A stretch of DNA of 64,000 nucleotides. Source: Marvania coccoides (lineage: Eukaryota; Chlorophyta; Trebouxiophyceae; Chlorellales; Chlorellaceae). Positions 34,663-45,743 of this stretch are shown in pieces; the first letter of the stretch is position 1; the number at the start of each line of letters is the position of its first letter. Position numbers and translations under genes: made by a program. The notes under the pieces are model-generated. The model was not told where the DNA came from. It worked only from the letters and a program-made list of their open reading frames with translations, and did not search any database. The stretch covers positions 317,501 through 381,500 of the forward strand of contig OY978107.1 in the NCBI GenBank assembly GCA_963854735.1, given 5' to 3'.

Positions 34663-35493
34663 ATGAAACTTTTACAAACGATTGCCGTCGGCGTTGGAGG
34701 AGCTGGGGCTCTGTACTATGGCCCAGTGAGATAAATACAAAGATTGCCATTTCACCATCGCAGTTCGCCACACCCAGCGCCCTCCCTCTCCCCTCATGAG
34801 CCTTTGAAATCTGATCTGTCAACTCTCGTGTCCACTCTTCCTCCTTCTTTCAGGTGGGCTGGGAGCTGTACACCTGCCGCAACGAAGAGAGCCGCATCTT
34901 GAGGGCGCAAGCGGCGGAGATCAGCGCCGCGGCTGCAGCAGACGCCAAGGCGCAGCAGGAGCAGTTGTCGTCCGCTTCTCTTGAAAAGCAAGCCACCCAG
35001 CACAACGAGGCGCTGGCTGAGCTGGAGGCCAGCCTCGACATAGCTTTAAAAAAGGTGGAGATGCTGCGAGGGAGGCGCGACGCGGTGCTAAAAGAGGCGG
35101 CAGAGGCGACGGCAGCAGTGGAGCAGGCTCGGAGCAGGATAGCCACTCTGGTTACTGAAGCGAAGCGCCGACGAGAGAACGCGACGGTGAGCGGAGAAAT
35201 GCACACATTAGTGGGGTCGCCTTCTTGACTCCATGCTACTTTTCTAATATACTTTTTCGAAATCTTTATTTTATTCCCCTCAATAAAGGCTGTTGATGCT
35301 GGTTTCTCTCCCAATGTTTCAATTAAATTTGAATCTAAGGTAGCGCACCTTTCTTTCTTTCTAACCCCCTCTTTATTTTTGAGCGAAGATGGCGGAGCAA
35401 TCTTTGGCGGCAGCAAGAATGAAGACTAGGGAGGTTGATGGGCTGCTGAACCCGTTGAACCACCCCTTGGTGAAGAGCCTCATGAGCAAATGA
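34663..35493 (+). CDS. Small single-pass, coiled-coil protein
   Basis: Exons 34663-34725, 34854-35186 and 35389-35493 join in frame to 166 residues. The N-terminus MKLLQTIAVGVGGAGALYYG is a short hydrophobic helix with GxGG spacing, like a mitochondrial or ER anchor. Residues 35-145 are Ala/Glu/Lys/Arg-rich with regular heptads (EKQATQHNEALAELEASLDI), so a coiled coil is likely. The end, DGLLNPLNHPLVKSL, is different in character. This layout is seen in MICOS-type and other organelle membrane proteins, but I do not recognise the family. The last intron acceptor is AAG, which is slightly weak; the join keeps frame. Confidence 0.65.
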
Positions 35494-35997
35494 GTGCAAT
35501 GCAAGCCTCTTTCCTCTCGAAATACTACCTGCATGGGTGGTGTTGCTGGCCAGAAATGAAACCCGTGGCTGAACCACAGATTGATTTTTTCCTCATAAAA
35601 GAATGAAATAGAGTGAAGCTTTATCATCAGAGAGTAGGATAAGATAGTTGCGGGCTGAAGAAGCGTCAAATGAAGGAAAGAGAAGGATGGCGTGAGTGTT
35701 CAGATTGGACGTGAGTAAAATTTTCATTTCCGCTGTCGTGAGGGGTTGCCCTTGAGAACCTCCTTACGATCGCTGCCGCCCACAGACAGAGCCTTATGCT
35801 GAAGCAGCACACGCCTGTCGGGAGCAGCGTCTCATTCCGGGTGTTTGTCAAAGAATCAAAAAAATGCTGCAGGCGGTGATATTAATTTTTCCAAAGAGGT
35901 GGTGTTTAATAACACCAGTTTTTTGTATTTGGCTATGCTAGAAGCGTGGGAGTGTGCGTAAGGACGCCTGAGCTGAAAAGCTATAGTAAAAAGCTGC
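35494..35997. other. Intergenic between convergent genes
   Basis: It holds two 3' UTRs. Apart from the histone stem-loop at 35901-35916, listed separately, nothing is recognised. Confidence 0.6.
35901..35916 (-). terminator. Histone mRNA 3' stem-loop of H2B
   Basis: On the minus strand it reads GGTGTTATTAAACACC: a perfect 6-bp stem with an ATTA loop, 82 bases after the H2B stop. Such stem-loops replace the poly(A) tail on replication-dependent histone mRNAs and bind SLBP. Confidence 0.88.
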
Positions 35998-36518
35998 TTA
36001 AGCGGAGGTGAACTTGGTGACGGCCTTGGTGCCCTCAGACACGGCATGCTTGGCCAGCTCTCCGGGGAGCACCAGGCGCACGGCGGTCTGGATCTCGCGA
36101 GAGGTCAGGGTGGGCTTCTTGTTCACGCGGCACAGCTGCACGGTTTAAAGAGGGAAGAGAGAACGTGAGAACGAGGCGTTTGGTGCAACCAGCGGTGAGC
36201 TTGTTTGGTTAACAACAACTTCAAAAACCAGCTATTTGCACAATCCCGCCCCACCGCATCAATTCTCCTGCCATCTCTCAGAAATATGAAACACACCTGA
36301 GCGGCCTGGGAGGCGATCTTCTCGAACTGGTCAGCGATGAACGAGTTGAGGATGGCCATCGCCTTGGAGGAGATGCCGGTGTCGGGGTGCACCTGCTTCA
36401 GCACCTTGAAGATGTAGAGCTTGTAGGACTCGGTGGACTTCTTGGTGCGCTTCTTGGCATCCTTCTTGGGCGCCACGGTCTTCTTGGCAGCGGGCTTCTT
36501 GCCGGAGGTGGGAGCCAT
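35998..36518 (-). CDS. H2B: Histone H2B
   Basis: This core histone pairs with H2A in the nucleosome. Exons 36518-36297 and 36135-35998 give 119 residues. The N-terminal tail is Lys/Ala/Pro-rich ([19 protein letters not shown]). The histone fold has [37 protein letters not shown] and [20 protein letters not shown], and the end is [16 protein letters not shown]. The fold is cut by one intron after ASQAAQ. It is divergent from H2A across 237 bases and ends in a histone stem-loop, so it is a replication-dependent gene. Confidence 0.97.
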
Positions 36519-36755
36519 TGTGAGAGTTGGAGGGGTGGGTGTTCAACGAGTGGTCGAAGAAATAATTGATGAAGGAGGGCGGGGGAGGCTGCAGGGCTTT
36601 AACCAGCAGCTCGGGCGCCAAGGTGGCACCCCGGATCGGTCACCGATCCGGGGCACCTCAAAGTGCGCTTACAAAAGCTGGCCGCTCCTCGCATCTGCAT
36701 CCTTTTTATCTTTCTCTCTCAGAACCCCCCCCACCCCCCCACACACTCAGTCATC
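36519..36755. promoter_or_regulatory. Bidirectional H2B/H2A promoter
   Basis: The 237-bp spacer between divergent start codons must serve both genes. It contains the palindrome described separately and C/T-rich runs before each ATG. A TTTTTATC element about 50 bases upstream of the H2A ATG could be TATA-like. Confidence 0.6.
36629..36653. promoter_or_regulatory. GC-rich palindrome in the H2B/H2A promoter
   Basis: Two perfect 12-bp arms, CCCCGGATCGGT and ACCGATCCGGGG, are separated by a single C. The motif lies in the middle of the divergent spacer. CGGATC resembles the core of the plant histone octamer element CGCGGATC, so it may be a cell-cycle control site. Confidence 0.6.
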
Positions 36756-37260
36756 ATGTCTGGACGCGGCAAGGGCAAGTCCTCCGGCAAGAAGTCGGTC
36801 ACCAAGTCCTCCAAGGCTGGTCTCCAGTTCCCCGTGGGCCGTATCGCCCGCTACCTGAAGAAGGGCCGCTACGCCGGTGAGTTGAAGGAGCAGCAGCAGC
36901 TTCACATACTGACGTTTTTACTTTTGGTTGTCATGTCTCACATTCACACATTGTCAACAACACTCAACTGACTGTCCTCTCCTTTACTCCACATTTCCTA
37001 CAGAGCGCATCGGTGCCGGTGCCCCCGTGTACCTGGCCGCCGTGCTGGAGTACCTGGCCGCAGAGGTGCTGGAGCTGTCTGGCAACGCCGCCCGCGACAA
37101 CAAGAAGACCCGCATTGTGCCCCGCCACATCCAGCTGGCCGTGCGCAACGACGAGGAGCTGAGCAAGCTGCTGGCCGGCGTCACCATCGCCGAGGGTGGT
37201 GTGCTGCCCAACATCCACGCCGTCCTGCTCCCCAAGAAGAGCGGCAAGGCCGACGAGTAA
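36756..37260 (+). CDS. H2A: Histone H2A, copy 1
   Basis: This core histone pairs with H2B. Exons 36756-36876 and 37004-37260 give 125 residues. The tail [20 protein letters not shown] leads to the fold [20 protein letters not shown], then [20 protein letters not shown] and [20 protein letters not shown]. The C-terminus ends KKSGKADE with no SQ[EF] motif, so it is canonical H2A rather than H2A.X, and it lacks H2A.Z features. One intron splits the codon after RYA. A stem-loop follows 76 bases after the stop. Confidence 0.97.
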
Positions 37261-37336
37261 ATTACCTAATTCCTCGTTTCGCCTACCCTCTTTTCGACGC
37301 AATGGTCTCCCTGTGACCGCCTAAAAAAACATAAAT

Positions 37337-37352
37337 GGTGTTATTAAACACC
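37337..37352 (+). terminator. Histone mRNA 3' stem-loop of H2A copy 1
   Basis: GGTGTTATTAAACACC, identical to the H2B, H3 and H4 elements, lies 76 bases after the H2A stop codon. It folds into a 6-bp stem with a 4-base loop. Confidence 0.88.
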
Positions 37353-37967
37353 ACCTCTATGGAAGACTAAATTCAATAGTCGAAAAATCGAAATTGCTGT
37401 GTTACTGCCTTGGCGGAGGAACTGCCAATTTGGCTGCTTTATTCCCTTTTTATTGAGCAAGGCAGCCATGCAGCTGCATCAAATAGTGATTGTGAAGCGC
37501 TCATTCATTGCAAATGACGGTGCTTCGTTTCTGCATTCGCGTTAACAAGCTGCGATAGCAAATCGGCTGCCGGTGCCCATGCATTCAGCAGCATGGAACA
37601 ATTACATTTCGCTTCAAACGCCTGGAAACAACACAAATGGCGCGAGTTAACGTTACCTTAATGTAAAAGCTGCGTGGAAATGACTAGAAATCTTTTTTTT
37701 TAATGACGCTGGAGTCTTTTTTCTCTCCACAAGCTCCCGCAGCAAGCAGCAGTCGATCAGCTTACCATTACCATCCCGTGCATCCATGCAGCTGCTGCAT
37801 TTCTTGAGCAAATTTTTTGCCTTAAATAGTCAAGAGCTACTAGATAGCTTCCTGGCTTCCTAAATATCATATATATATATATATTTCTCTGACGTAATGT
37901 TGCACAATTTTATTCTCATTTCGATTTCTTATTGAAAGAGTGAGCCTGATCAACAAAATTAGCAATC
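37353..37967. other. Spacer between the two H2A copies
   Basis: It is AT-rich, with an (AT)n run at 37869-37884. It should hold the promoter of the second H2A. There is no GC-rich palindrome like those of the two divergent histone promoters. Confidence 0.5.
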
Positions 37968-38448
37968 ATGTCTGGCCGTGGCAAGGGGAAGACCACTGGC
38001 AAGAAGTCGGTCACCAAGTCCTCCAAGGCTGGGCTCCAGTTCCCTGTGCCGCATTTCTCGCTACCTGAAGAAGGGACGCTACGCCGGTGAGCGCCTCGCT
38101 CTATAGAGCGCATATTTATTAAAATATTTTTCAATTTTCACTTCCCCTTGACTCTCTCATGCATGCGCTTCTTGTTGCATTGCAGAGCGCATCGGCGCGG
38201 GAGCCCCCGTGTACCTGGCCGCCGTGCTGGAGTACCTGGCCGCAGAGGTGCTGGAGCTGTCTGGCAACGCCGCCCGCGACAACAAAAAATCTCGAATCGT
38301 CCCCCGCCACATCCAGCTGGCCGTGCGCAACGACGAGGAGCTGAGCAAGCTGCTGGCGGACGTCACCATCGCCGAGGGCGGCGTCATCCCCAACATCCAC
38401 GCCGTCCTGCTGCCCAAGAAGAGCGGCAAGGTCGAGACGGCCGAATGA
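37968..38448 (+). pseudogene. Histone H2A, copy 2, with 2-nt deletion
   Basis: Exons 37968-38086 and 38186-38448 parallel copy 1 exactly, with the intron at the same codon. Exon 1 is 119 nt instead of 121: after GTG at 38046-38048 the two G bases that start the Gly-Arg codons are missing, so the frame shifts inside the fold (FPVGRI becomes FPVPHF). Exon 2 remains open and intact in its own frame, coding the rest of H2A with small changes (LLADV, GGVIPN) and an end KVETAE. No histone stem-loop is seen within 500 bases. Either it is a recent pseudogene or the assembly has a 2-base error. If intact it would be a separate, probably polyadenylated H2A. Confidence 0.8.
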
Positions 38449-39019
38449 AGGCATTGGCTTCCCTTTGAAGAGTAGCGTTTTAGCGTTCTCCTGGAAGAAA
38501 ACCGTTAAATTCCAAGTTACGCTACCCGCACGTGCATAAAATACAAGAATTATGTGCGCCTATTATCGCAGCCACCTAATTTCGACTTTGAGCGGTGCTT
38601 GGTTAATAAAAGGATATTTTTTTATCTTTTCTATGCTTTTGAAAATACGCAGTTGGCTGGCAGATCAGCCAAGCATTGTGTAAATTCGTTAGGATAAATT
38701 AGCAGTGTGAGAGATTTCCGAAATTAGTGTTCTCAGGAGCTAGAAGAAGAGAGGCGGGCGGTGCAGAAGAAAATATCAAAATATCGAAAAAGCAAGCTGA
38801 GAATAAGCGAACGAATAGTCAACGATGTTGAGCAGTGAGCTGTGGAAGATGCAAAATCGTTGTGCTGAGCAGCATGGCATGGAAAGAGCGCTCAGTCTTG
38901 TCTTCGGTCAACAACGGCAAGAGCGTTACTTCTGCTCATAGAGAGGCGTTCGTTAATGGAAGTAGCCCTGTGAGCTGAGGATAATCAAATGAAAGAAGTG
39001 TATGAGTTTCCAGAGAGGT
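38449..39019. other. Intergenic between convergent histone genes
   Basis: AT-rich sequence with no recognised gene. I searched it for a stem-loop belonging to the second H2A and found none. Confidence 0.6.
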
Positions 39020-39035
39020 GGTGTTTAATAACACC
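39020..39035 (-). terminator. Histone mRNA 3' stem-loop of H4
   Basis: Minus-strand GGTGTTATTAAACACC, identical to the other three, lies 78 bases after the H4 stop codon. Confidence 0.88.
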
Positions 39036-39113
39036 AGTTTTTTTTGGTTGTTTTTGTTGTTGTTAACGCTCGCGAGCGGTTGGAGAGAAGCTAGCTTGAA
39101 AAAGGCAAGCTGC

Positions 39114-40251
<1,138 letters not shown>

Positions 40252-40316
40252 GCTGTTTGCCTTGGTTGCTTTTGGATCGTCTTGACTACCAACAGAATTA
40301 GATAAAACAAACAACT

Positions 40317-40332
40317 GGTGTTATTAAACACC
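40317..40332 (+). terminator. Histone mRNA 3' stem-loop of H3
   Basis: GGTGTTATTAAACACC, identical to the other three elements, lies 65 bases after the H3 stop codon. Confidence 0.88.
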
Positions 40333-40841
40333 ACCGCTGCTGGAAACTTATTCAAAAAGTCTTCAATGGGAAGGAAACCATGAGCGGCAATTAAAATACT
40401 ATTAATCGCTCAAGGGGGTAATAAATGCGTCCTGGAGGCAGCTTGGTGAAAGCAGCTGCGCTCTATAAAATGTGGTTTAGCAACGTCGAAGTTGATTTTC
40501 CAGAGTTGCGTTGTGGTTTTGGGTTAAAAGTTAATTGGGCGAGGGACCAGTGATTAACTCTGTGGCATGGCAGGGCTAATCTGGGAATTCACAACTAGCT
40601 CGAGACGGACTGCACAGCAGCTCCTCGTGCTGATACTTGGCAGTGCTGTTAATGGAGTGTGCACAGTACAGCTGCATTGGATTAAATTAAACGCGCATGG
40701 CATGAAAGAAAATGAAAAATGAAATTAGCATTCCAAAGGTAACGAAAATTGGTTGTCCTCGAAGCATACTTGGAGTTTGGAAAAAGAAGAAGAGGAAGAA
40801 ACCTCTCAAAATTCAGTTATTGCTGCAGGCGTTCAATTTCT
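40333..40841. other. Intergenic, no gene recognised
   Basis: AT-rich spacer between the convergent H3 and NXD1 genes; nothing supported. Confidence 0.6.
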
Positions 40842-41877
40842 TTATGCAGTCTTTGCTTGCATTCTCTGCACGCTCAGTGGCCTCCCCCGGGGCTCCCACA
40901 CCTCCGGCGGCTGCACCTCCATCTCCATGTTCTCAAACGCCATGCACAGCAGCGGCCTGCCCCCCAGCACGGCATCCAATGCCTCGTGGCTGCCCCGGTC
41001 TTTCCCATGCCGAGCGGCCGGAAGCTCGACGCCCACGGGCCTCAAAAATCGCACGTGGGTCATCAGCCGCAGGGAGTACTTGATGAGGCCTGGAAAATCA
41101 GGGGTAGCGCCGCTGAAGGAGGGCAATTTCATTTGGATGCGGGGAGCCCATGTGGAGGGCGGGACTGGCATTTCCAGGCAGCAAATGGGGTCCCTGAGGC
41201 CTCTTCCACGGGTGTGGGGCTCACTGTTGGTGAGCTGCGTGGGAAAATATGGATAGTAATTCAGTAAACCACTCTCTGGTTGATTTTCGGTGTTTAAAAA
41301 AATGTAGAGAAAAATGGGAGAAATGCCTGGAAATTTTCCGTACCTGCATGGAAGCCGTGGGCGTGGCTGCGTTCTTTACTGCCTGCATCCCGCCTGGGAT
41401 GCCAATGTCCCACCAGGAGTGAGCCTTGTTGGCGCTGCTGCCGCCTCGCAACGGGGCAGCAGGAACAGCTTTGAAGGCCGCCAATCGGGAGGGCAGGCCT
41501 ACAGACGAGATGCCGTGGTTCCTGGCGTCTTTGTTGTTGACGTACACGCGGGCAGCCCACGCGCAGGAGGTGGGAAAATTCCATGCGAGGCCAGCCAATG
41601 CCACAAGTTCGTCAAAGGCCCCCACGGGCGAATCGGTGTACCTCGCGAGGTAGAAGCCGCCCAGAGTCCAGCCGAAGAAGTTGACGAGGGGAAGCTCGGC
41701 AGGGACGTACTTTTTTGCCTGCGAAAAAGAGTGGAGGATGAAAATTTTGGTGACGATAATTGAAAAAAATGGTGGAAGTTGGAGTGTTGCAGCTTGCCAC
41801 ACCTCTTCTACTCGCACAAGAGAGAGTTGGTACAGAGCCTGGCCCTTGAAAATCCAGGGGGCAGCGCCATACCCCAT
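40842..41877 (-). CDS. NXD1: NXD1-like protein (acetoacetate decarboxylase-like fold)
   Basis: NXD1 of plants is needed for neoxanthin formation; its biochemical step is not settled. Exons 41877-41803, 41718-41344 and 41234-40842 give 280 residues, about the family length. Conserved segments are YGAAPWIFKGQALYQLSLV, LVNFFGWTLGGFYLARYTDS, GAFDELVALAGLAWNFPTSC followed by AWAARVYVNN, GISSVGLPSRLAAF, and near the end MKLPSFSGATPDFPGLIKYS. These follow the plant protein closely in order. No transit peptide precedes GYGAAPW with the chosen ATG, although the frame is open upstream to 41964, so an extended N-terminus cannot be excluded. A photosynthetic, carotenoid role fits its algal context. Confidence 0.85.
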
Positions 41878-42221
41878 TTTTGATCGAATTTTCAAATTTT
41901 GAGGCTCTAGAGGCTGCACCAGCACTCGGAGGTGCTTACAAGGCTTTACGGTATTTTTATACACCGCAAAAATGCAAATGCGCTTGAAAATCGGCTACCT
42001 CATCCGCTCTGGCCGTGCTGCGGGTGCTGCAGAGCTTCCCAACCTATTTTTTGGAAAATCCGTCGCGCTGTCGACTGAAATTTTAATTATATAACAAAAA
42101 ATCAGAATATTGGGTATTTAATCCGCGCGCACAGCGCCGCGCAGCCCTCACTCTGATGCCCGAGCTTACCACCCAATAAAATTCAATCTTTTTCTTGATT
42201 ACTGGGTCAACGATAAAACAG
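41878..42221. promoter_or_regulatory. Divergent spacer NXD1 / 42.2 kb gene
   Basis: The two genes point outward across 344 bases, so both promoters are here. AATTATATAAC at 42082-42092 could be TATA-like for either. Nothing else is recognised. Confidence 0.4.
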
Positions 42222-45200
42222 ATGCACGCCATTCCGTTGGGGGTGCTGGTGTCATCGGGGGCAGATCCAATGCTGGATCCGCCCTGCGTCACCCCTTTTT
42301 CCTCTCTACCAGAGCTGTTGCACCGCCATCATCCATCAGAGCTCACCCAATCCAACGTTATCACCGCCCTAGCACTCGAAACCGCCCGCACAGGCGTCCC
42401 CCGCCCCACCGCCTGCCTTGCCAGCGCCTACCTCGACGGGGAGCTGCTGCTGTTTGCAGCAGCGGGTGCAGCGCGCAGCGCCGTGGCAGTGTCTCGCTGC
42501 CCAGCATTTTCCTCCGCAGCAGCCCCGCTGGAGTCGACAGCAGCGGAGAGGTGCGTGGTGGCCACCGCCCAGACGTCGGGCGCACTGCTGCAGCTGGCGT
42601 TAAACAGCAAAGCACTGCCAGGTGAATTTTCGCCAATTTTTTTCGAGAACTTTCCCCTGTTGTTTGTCAATCATTCCGGTGCTTTTTTCAGCAATTAAAT
42701 TTAGCTTATCAATAAATAACTATCTCCCCGCACTCTCTAAATTCTACATTTCTTTATTTGCAGGGTGGGAGCGCTCGCTGTGGCACTCTGATCTGCCCAT
42801 CCTCGCCGCCCGGTCAGATCACATAATCGACTTTCTTCAGCTGCGGCAAGCCTCTTGTAGCCCTGCGCCTCACCCCGCCCACCCGCAGCAGCCTTCCTGG
42901 AGGCTGAAATCTCTAGGAAAGACAGCTACCTTAGATTTAAATGGGCGGTCAACGTCAGACCTGGCCTGGTGTCGCCACATGCCGCAACGGGCGGCAGTGC
43001 TGTGCCGCGACGGCGCGCTGTATGACGTTTCGTTAGAGCCAGGCAGAGGGGGGGTCGCCGTGCAGCTAGGCTGGCACCCAAATGCCAAAGAAAGCATCGG
43101 CCTGTCGCTCCGCAGTAAGGATTATAGTTTAGCTGCCGATAACGGCGGGTTTTTGCCCTCCCCGAGGTGCGCGTTTGGAACGGTGCACCCGCGGCACGTG
43201 CTGGTGGCGCTGGAGAAGCAGTTGGCGTGGGTAGATTTGAGAAACGGCGGGAGAGGCCGAGCCACCGAACTTTGGGCCTGCCTCCCTGGGCAGCGCATTT
43301 CAGCGGTGGCCGCGCCTCCACCTCATGCAGGGGTGAACGAACACTACGCAGCTGCAGCGGGGTCCACCCATGTGCTGTTATTCGACCTGCGGCGGCCGAA
43401 AACGCCGCTGGCGAGCTGGCGCCACGGCATGGCGCCAAATTCGCCCAAACCCACCACTGTGGCTGCGCTGCACGCTGCCATGCCGGACGATCTGATCTGG
43501 ATGCCTTGCTTCTCGCAGCAGGGGCCGGAAACAGCACCCGTCGGGTCTGCAGCAGCAGCGGGGACTTCTTCCCAGCACTGGAGCAGCAGTTTTTCAGTTG
43601 GATTAGGGGAGCGCGAAGGAGTTGGGAGGCTGTTGGCTGTGAACGTGGGGGAGGCGCGGGGGGTGGTGTGTGAGTGGCGGGAGCGGCGGGAGCGAGGAGG
43701 CATAGCGGTTTATGAAGGGGCGCTGAGAGAGTGCAGCAGTGACGAAGGTGGCGCAGGTGGGAATTAAATACGAAGCATCGCTACTAACACCAGTATGACC
43801 CCATTTCATATGTATTACTGCTCTCTTAAACCGTTTCCCCCCTTTTTCGCTTGATTATTTTAGCACAAAGAATTCCCGGCGAAGTTTTCTAAAAAACTTG
43901 CAATAATTGTTTTGCATCGCAGGCGAACTGGCTGGAGACGTGGCGTTTGCCTGGGAGCCGATATGCTGGACCAGCGTGGACGCCATTGAGCCGCCGTTGC
44001 TGCTGTTTGGCGCTGCCGAGTCCCACCCGCCTTCATTTTTTGCGGCGATGGAAAAAGCGCGGAGGCTGCAGCAGCGGCGAGCATTAAGCTCTGAACTAAA
44101 GGAAGGATTGTATGGAGAGAGCAGCAGCAGGCCGGTGGTTTTCATGCCATCGGAAGAAAGTAAAGAAGAAAGGCGGTTATCGGTGGGCGTGGCAGTGGCT
44201 TATGAGGATTGGAGGGACACAGCAGCAGCGGGTGAGCCGCAGCAGCGAGGGGAGAAGAATGCGCTTTTTCCGGTGGTGGCGCTGCTGTCTCCTACCCAAG
44301 AAATCGCTCTGGCTGCGATTCGGAGCGGCAGCAGAAGAGGCGAAGAAGGAGGTTCCACCGCTGCAGCAGCGGTGCCGGTATTGATCGCTGAAGCAGCTGG
44401 GCCTCAGGGCGGGGGTGCGGCAATGGAAGTGGACGAGCCCGCAAAGCAGCGCTCTGGCGTCCAAGAGGAAGGCAGCGCAGCTGTCAAATTAAGAGAACGT
44501 AAGTCTCTACTTTCTTATCTTCAAAAAATTTGCCTCTTATTCACACATGTTTTTCTTCATCTTTAAATATCTTCATTACGATTCATTACTGCATACAAAT
44601 GACAATTCGCTGACGCCTTGTTTTTGTATTTTTGCAGCTCTTTCGGTGGCACTGCCGCTCCACAAGTGGCTGCTCGAGGAGTACCTCTCGCAGTACCGCA
44701 GCGCCCAGTCCGACACCTCAGCAGCCCTCCCGGACGACGCCTCTCTGCAGCGGGCCGTGCACCGCGCGCTGCAGGGACCCATCACAGCATGGGAAGCGTG
44801 GCGTTTTGTTTCTTCACCCCCGGCAGCAGAAAAGGGCCCGGCGGCTGGAGAAACGTCCAAAAAAGGGCGGGGAATGGGCGGGAGCGGTCGCGCGGGCAAG
44901 GGCAAGGGAAAGCAGCAGGCTTCTGGGTCTGAAATTGAGGCTGCACAGCCTTCAGCGGTGTTTGAGCCCAGCGACGCTCTGCGCGCTGAGCTGCGGCGAG
45001 GCCACATGCTGCCGCTGCCGCCGGGGATACGTCCGGTGCCGACGCCCTCCATACCCGCGCCCGATCTGGCGCAGCAGGCGCGCGCAGCGGGCTGGGTAGC
45101 TGCCCCGCTGCTCCCGCCACCGACGTTCCCTTCGGCGCTCGAGAACGCGGCCAAAAACTCTTCTTCCGCTGAACTCACCTCGGTTTATCACCCATCCTAC

Positions 45201-45440
45201 CCGCCAGCGCCTCAAGGGGGGGTGTCGTACGCGGTTTCCACGCTGCAGGGTCATATCGCCGGGAGTAGAGGCGGCGCCGCCGCCGCCGCTGCGGCCACTG
45301 CGGCAGAGGATGCAGGAGCGGTCGCAGGGGCGACGGTGGTGTTTCGTGTGGGGGATACGAGCGTACCGGTGGTTGAGAAGTTGGCGAGGGGGGAGGGCGC
45401 GTCCTCTGAGGTAGGGCAAGAGGCCAGGGGAGGGGCATGA
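42222..45440 (+). CDS. Large protein, possible beta-propeller, unrecognised
   Basis: Exons 42222-42621, 42764-43756, 43923-44498 and 44638-45440 join in frame to 923 residues. The N-terminal half alternates short beta-like strands and loops, for example HPRHVLVALEKQLAWVDLRN and STHVLLFDLRRPKTPLASWR, which look like propeller blades. The layout (propeller-like N-terminus, then disordered charged tail) and the phrase LFDLRRPKTPLASWRHG recall TAF1C/Rrn-type RNA polymerase I factors, but this is only a resemblance. The C-terminal third is Ala/Pro/Gly-rich with Lys/Gly runs (GKGKGKQQ). No catalytic motif is seen. The ATG is the first in frame; an upstream TTG also lies in frame. Confidence 0.75.
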
Positions 45441-45743
45441 AGGGCGGGGGGAAGAACAGTCATACTCCTCGATAGAGGCGATCGCGAGGGCTAACGAGCG
45501 GTGTTCTTTTATGCGTGCAGGCTAAAGCTGCTTTAGAGGGGCTGAGAAGGCGGTGGGAGGGAATGTGATGAGGGGGAAGGAACGGCATTTCAAGCGGAAA
45601 AAAAGAAAGGGGGGCCAGTTCTGTTGGTCTGGAATATGTCCCTATTTTTTTCGGCCCCATCCGTCGGCCGCTCACATGATTTATTAAAAATTGCATATAT
45701 TGTGTTGGAATTGTGCGGCGCCCGCCCCTGCAGAACGCCCGGG
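45441..45743. other. Spacer between two plus-strand genes
   Basis: About 300 bases with no recognised gene; it should contain the 3' UTR of the upstream gene and the promoter of the next. Confidence 0.5.
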
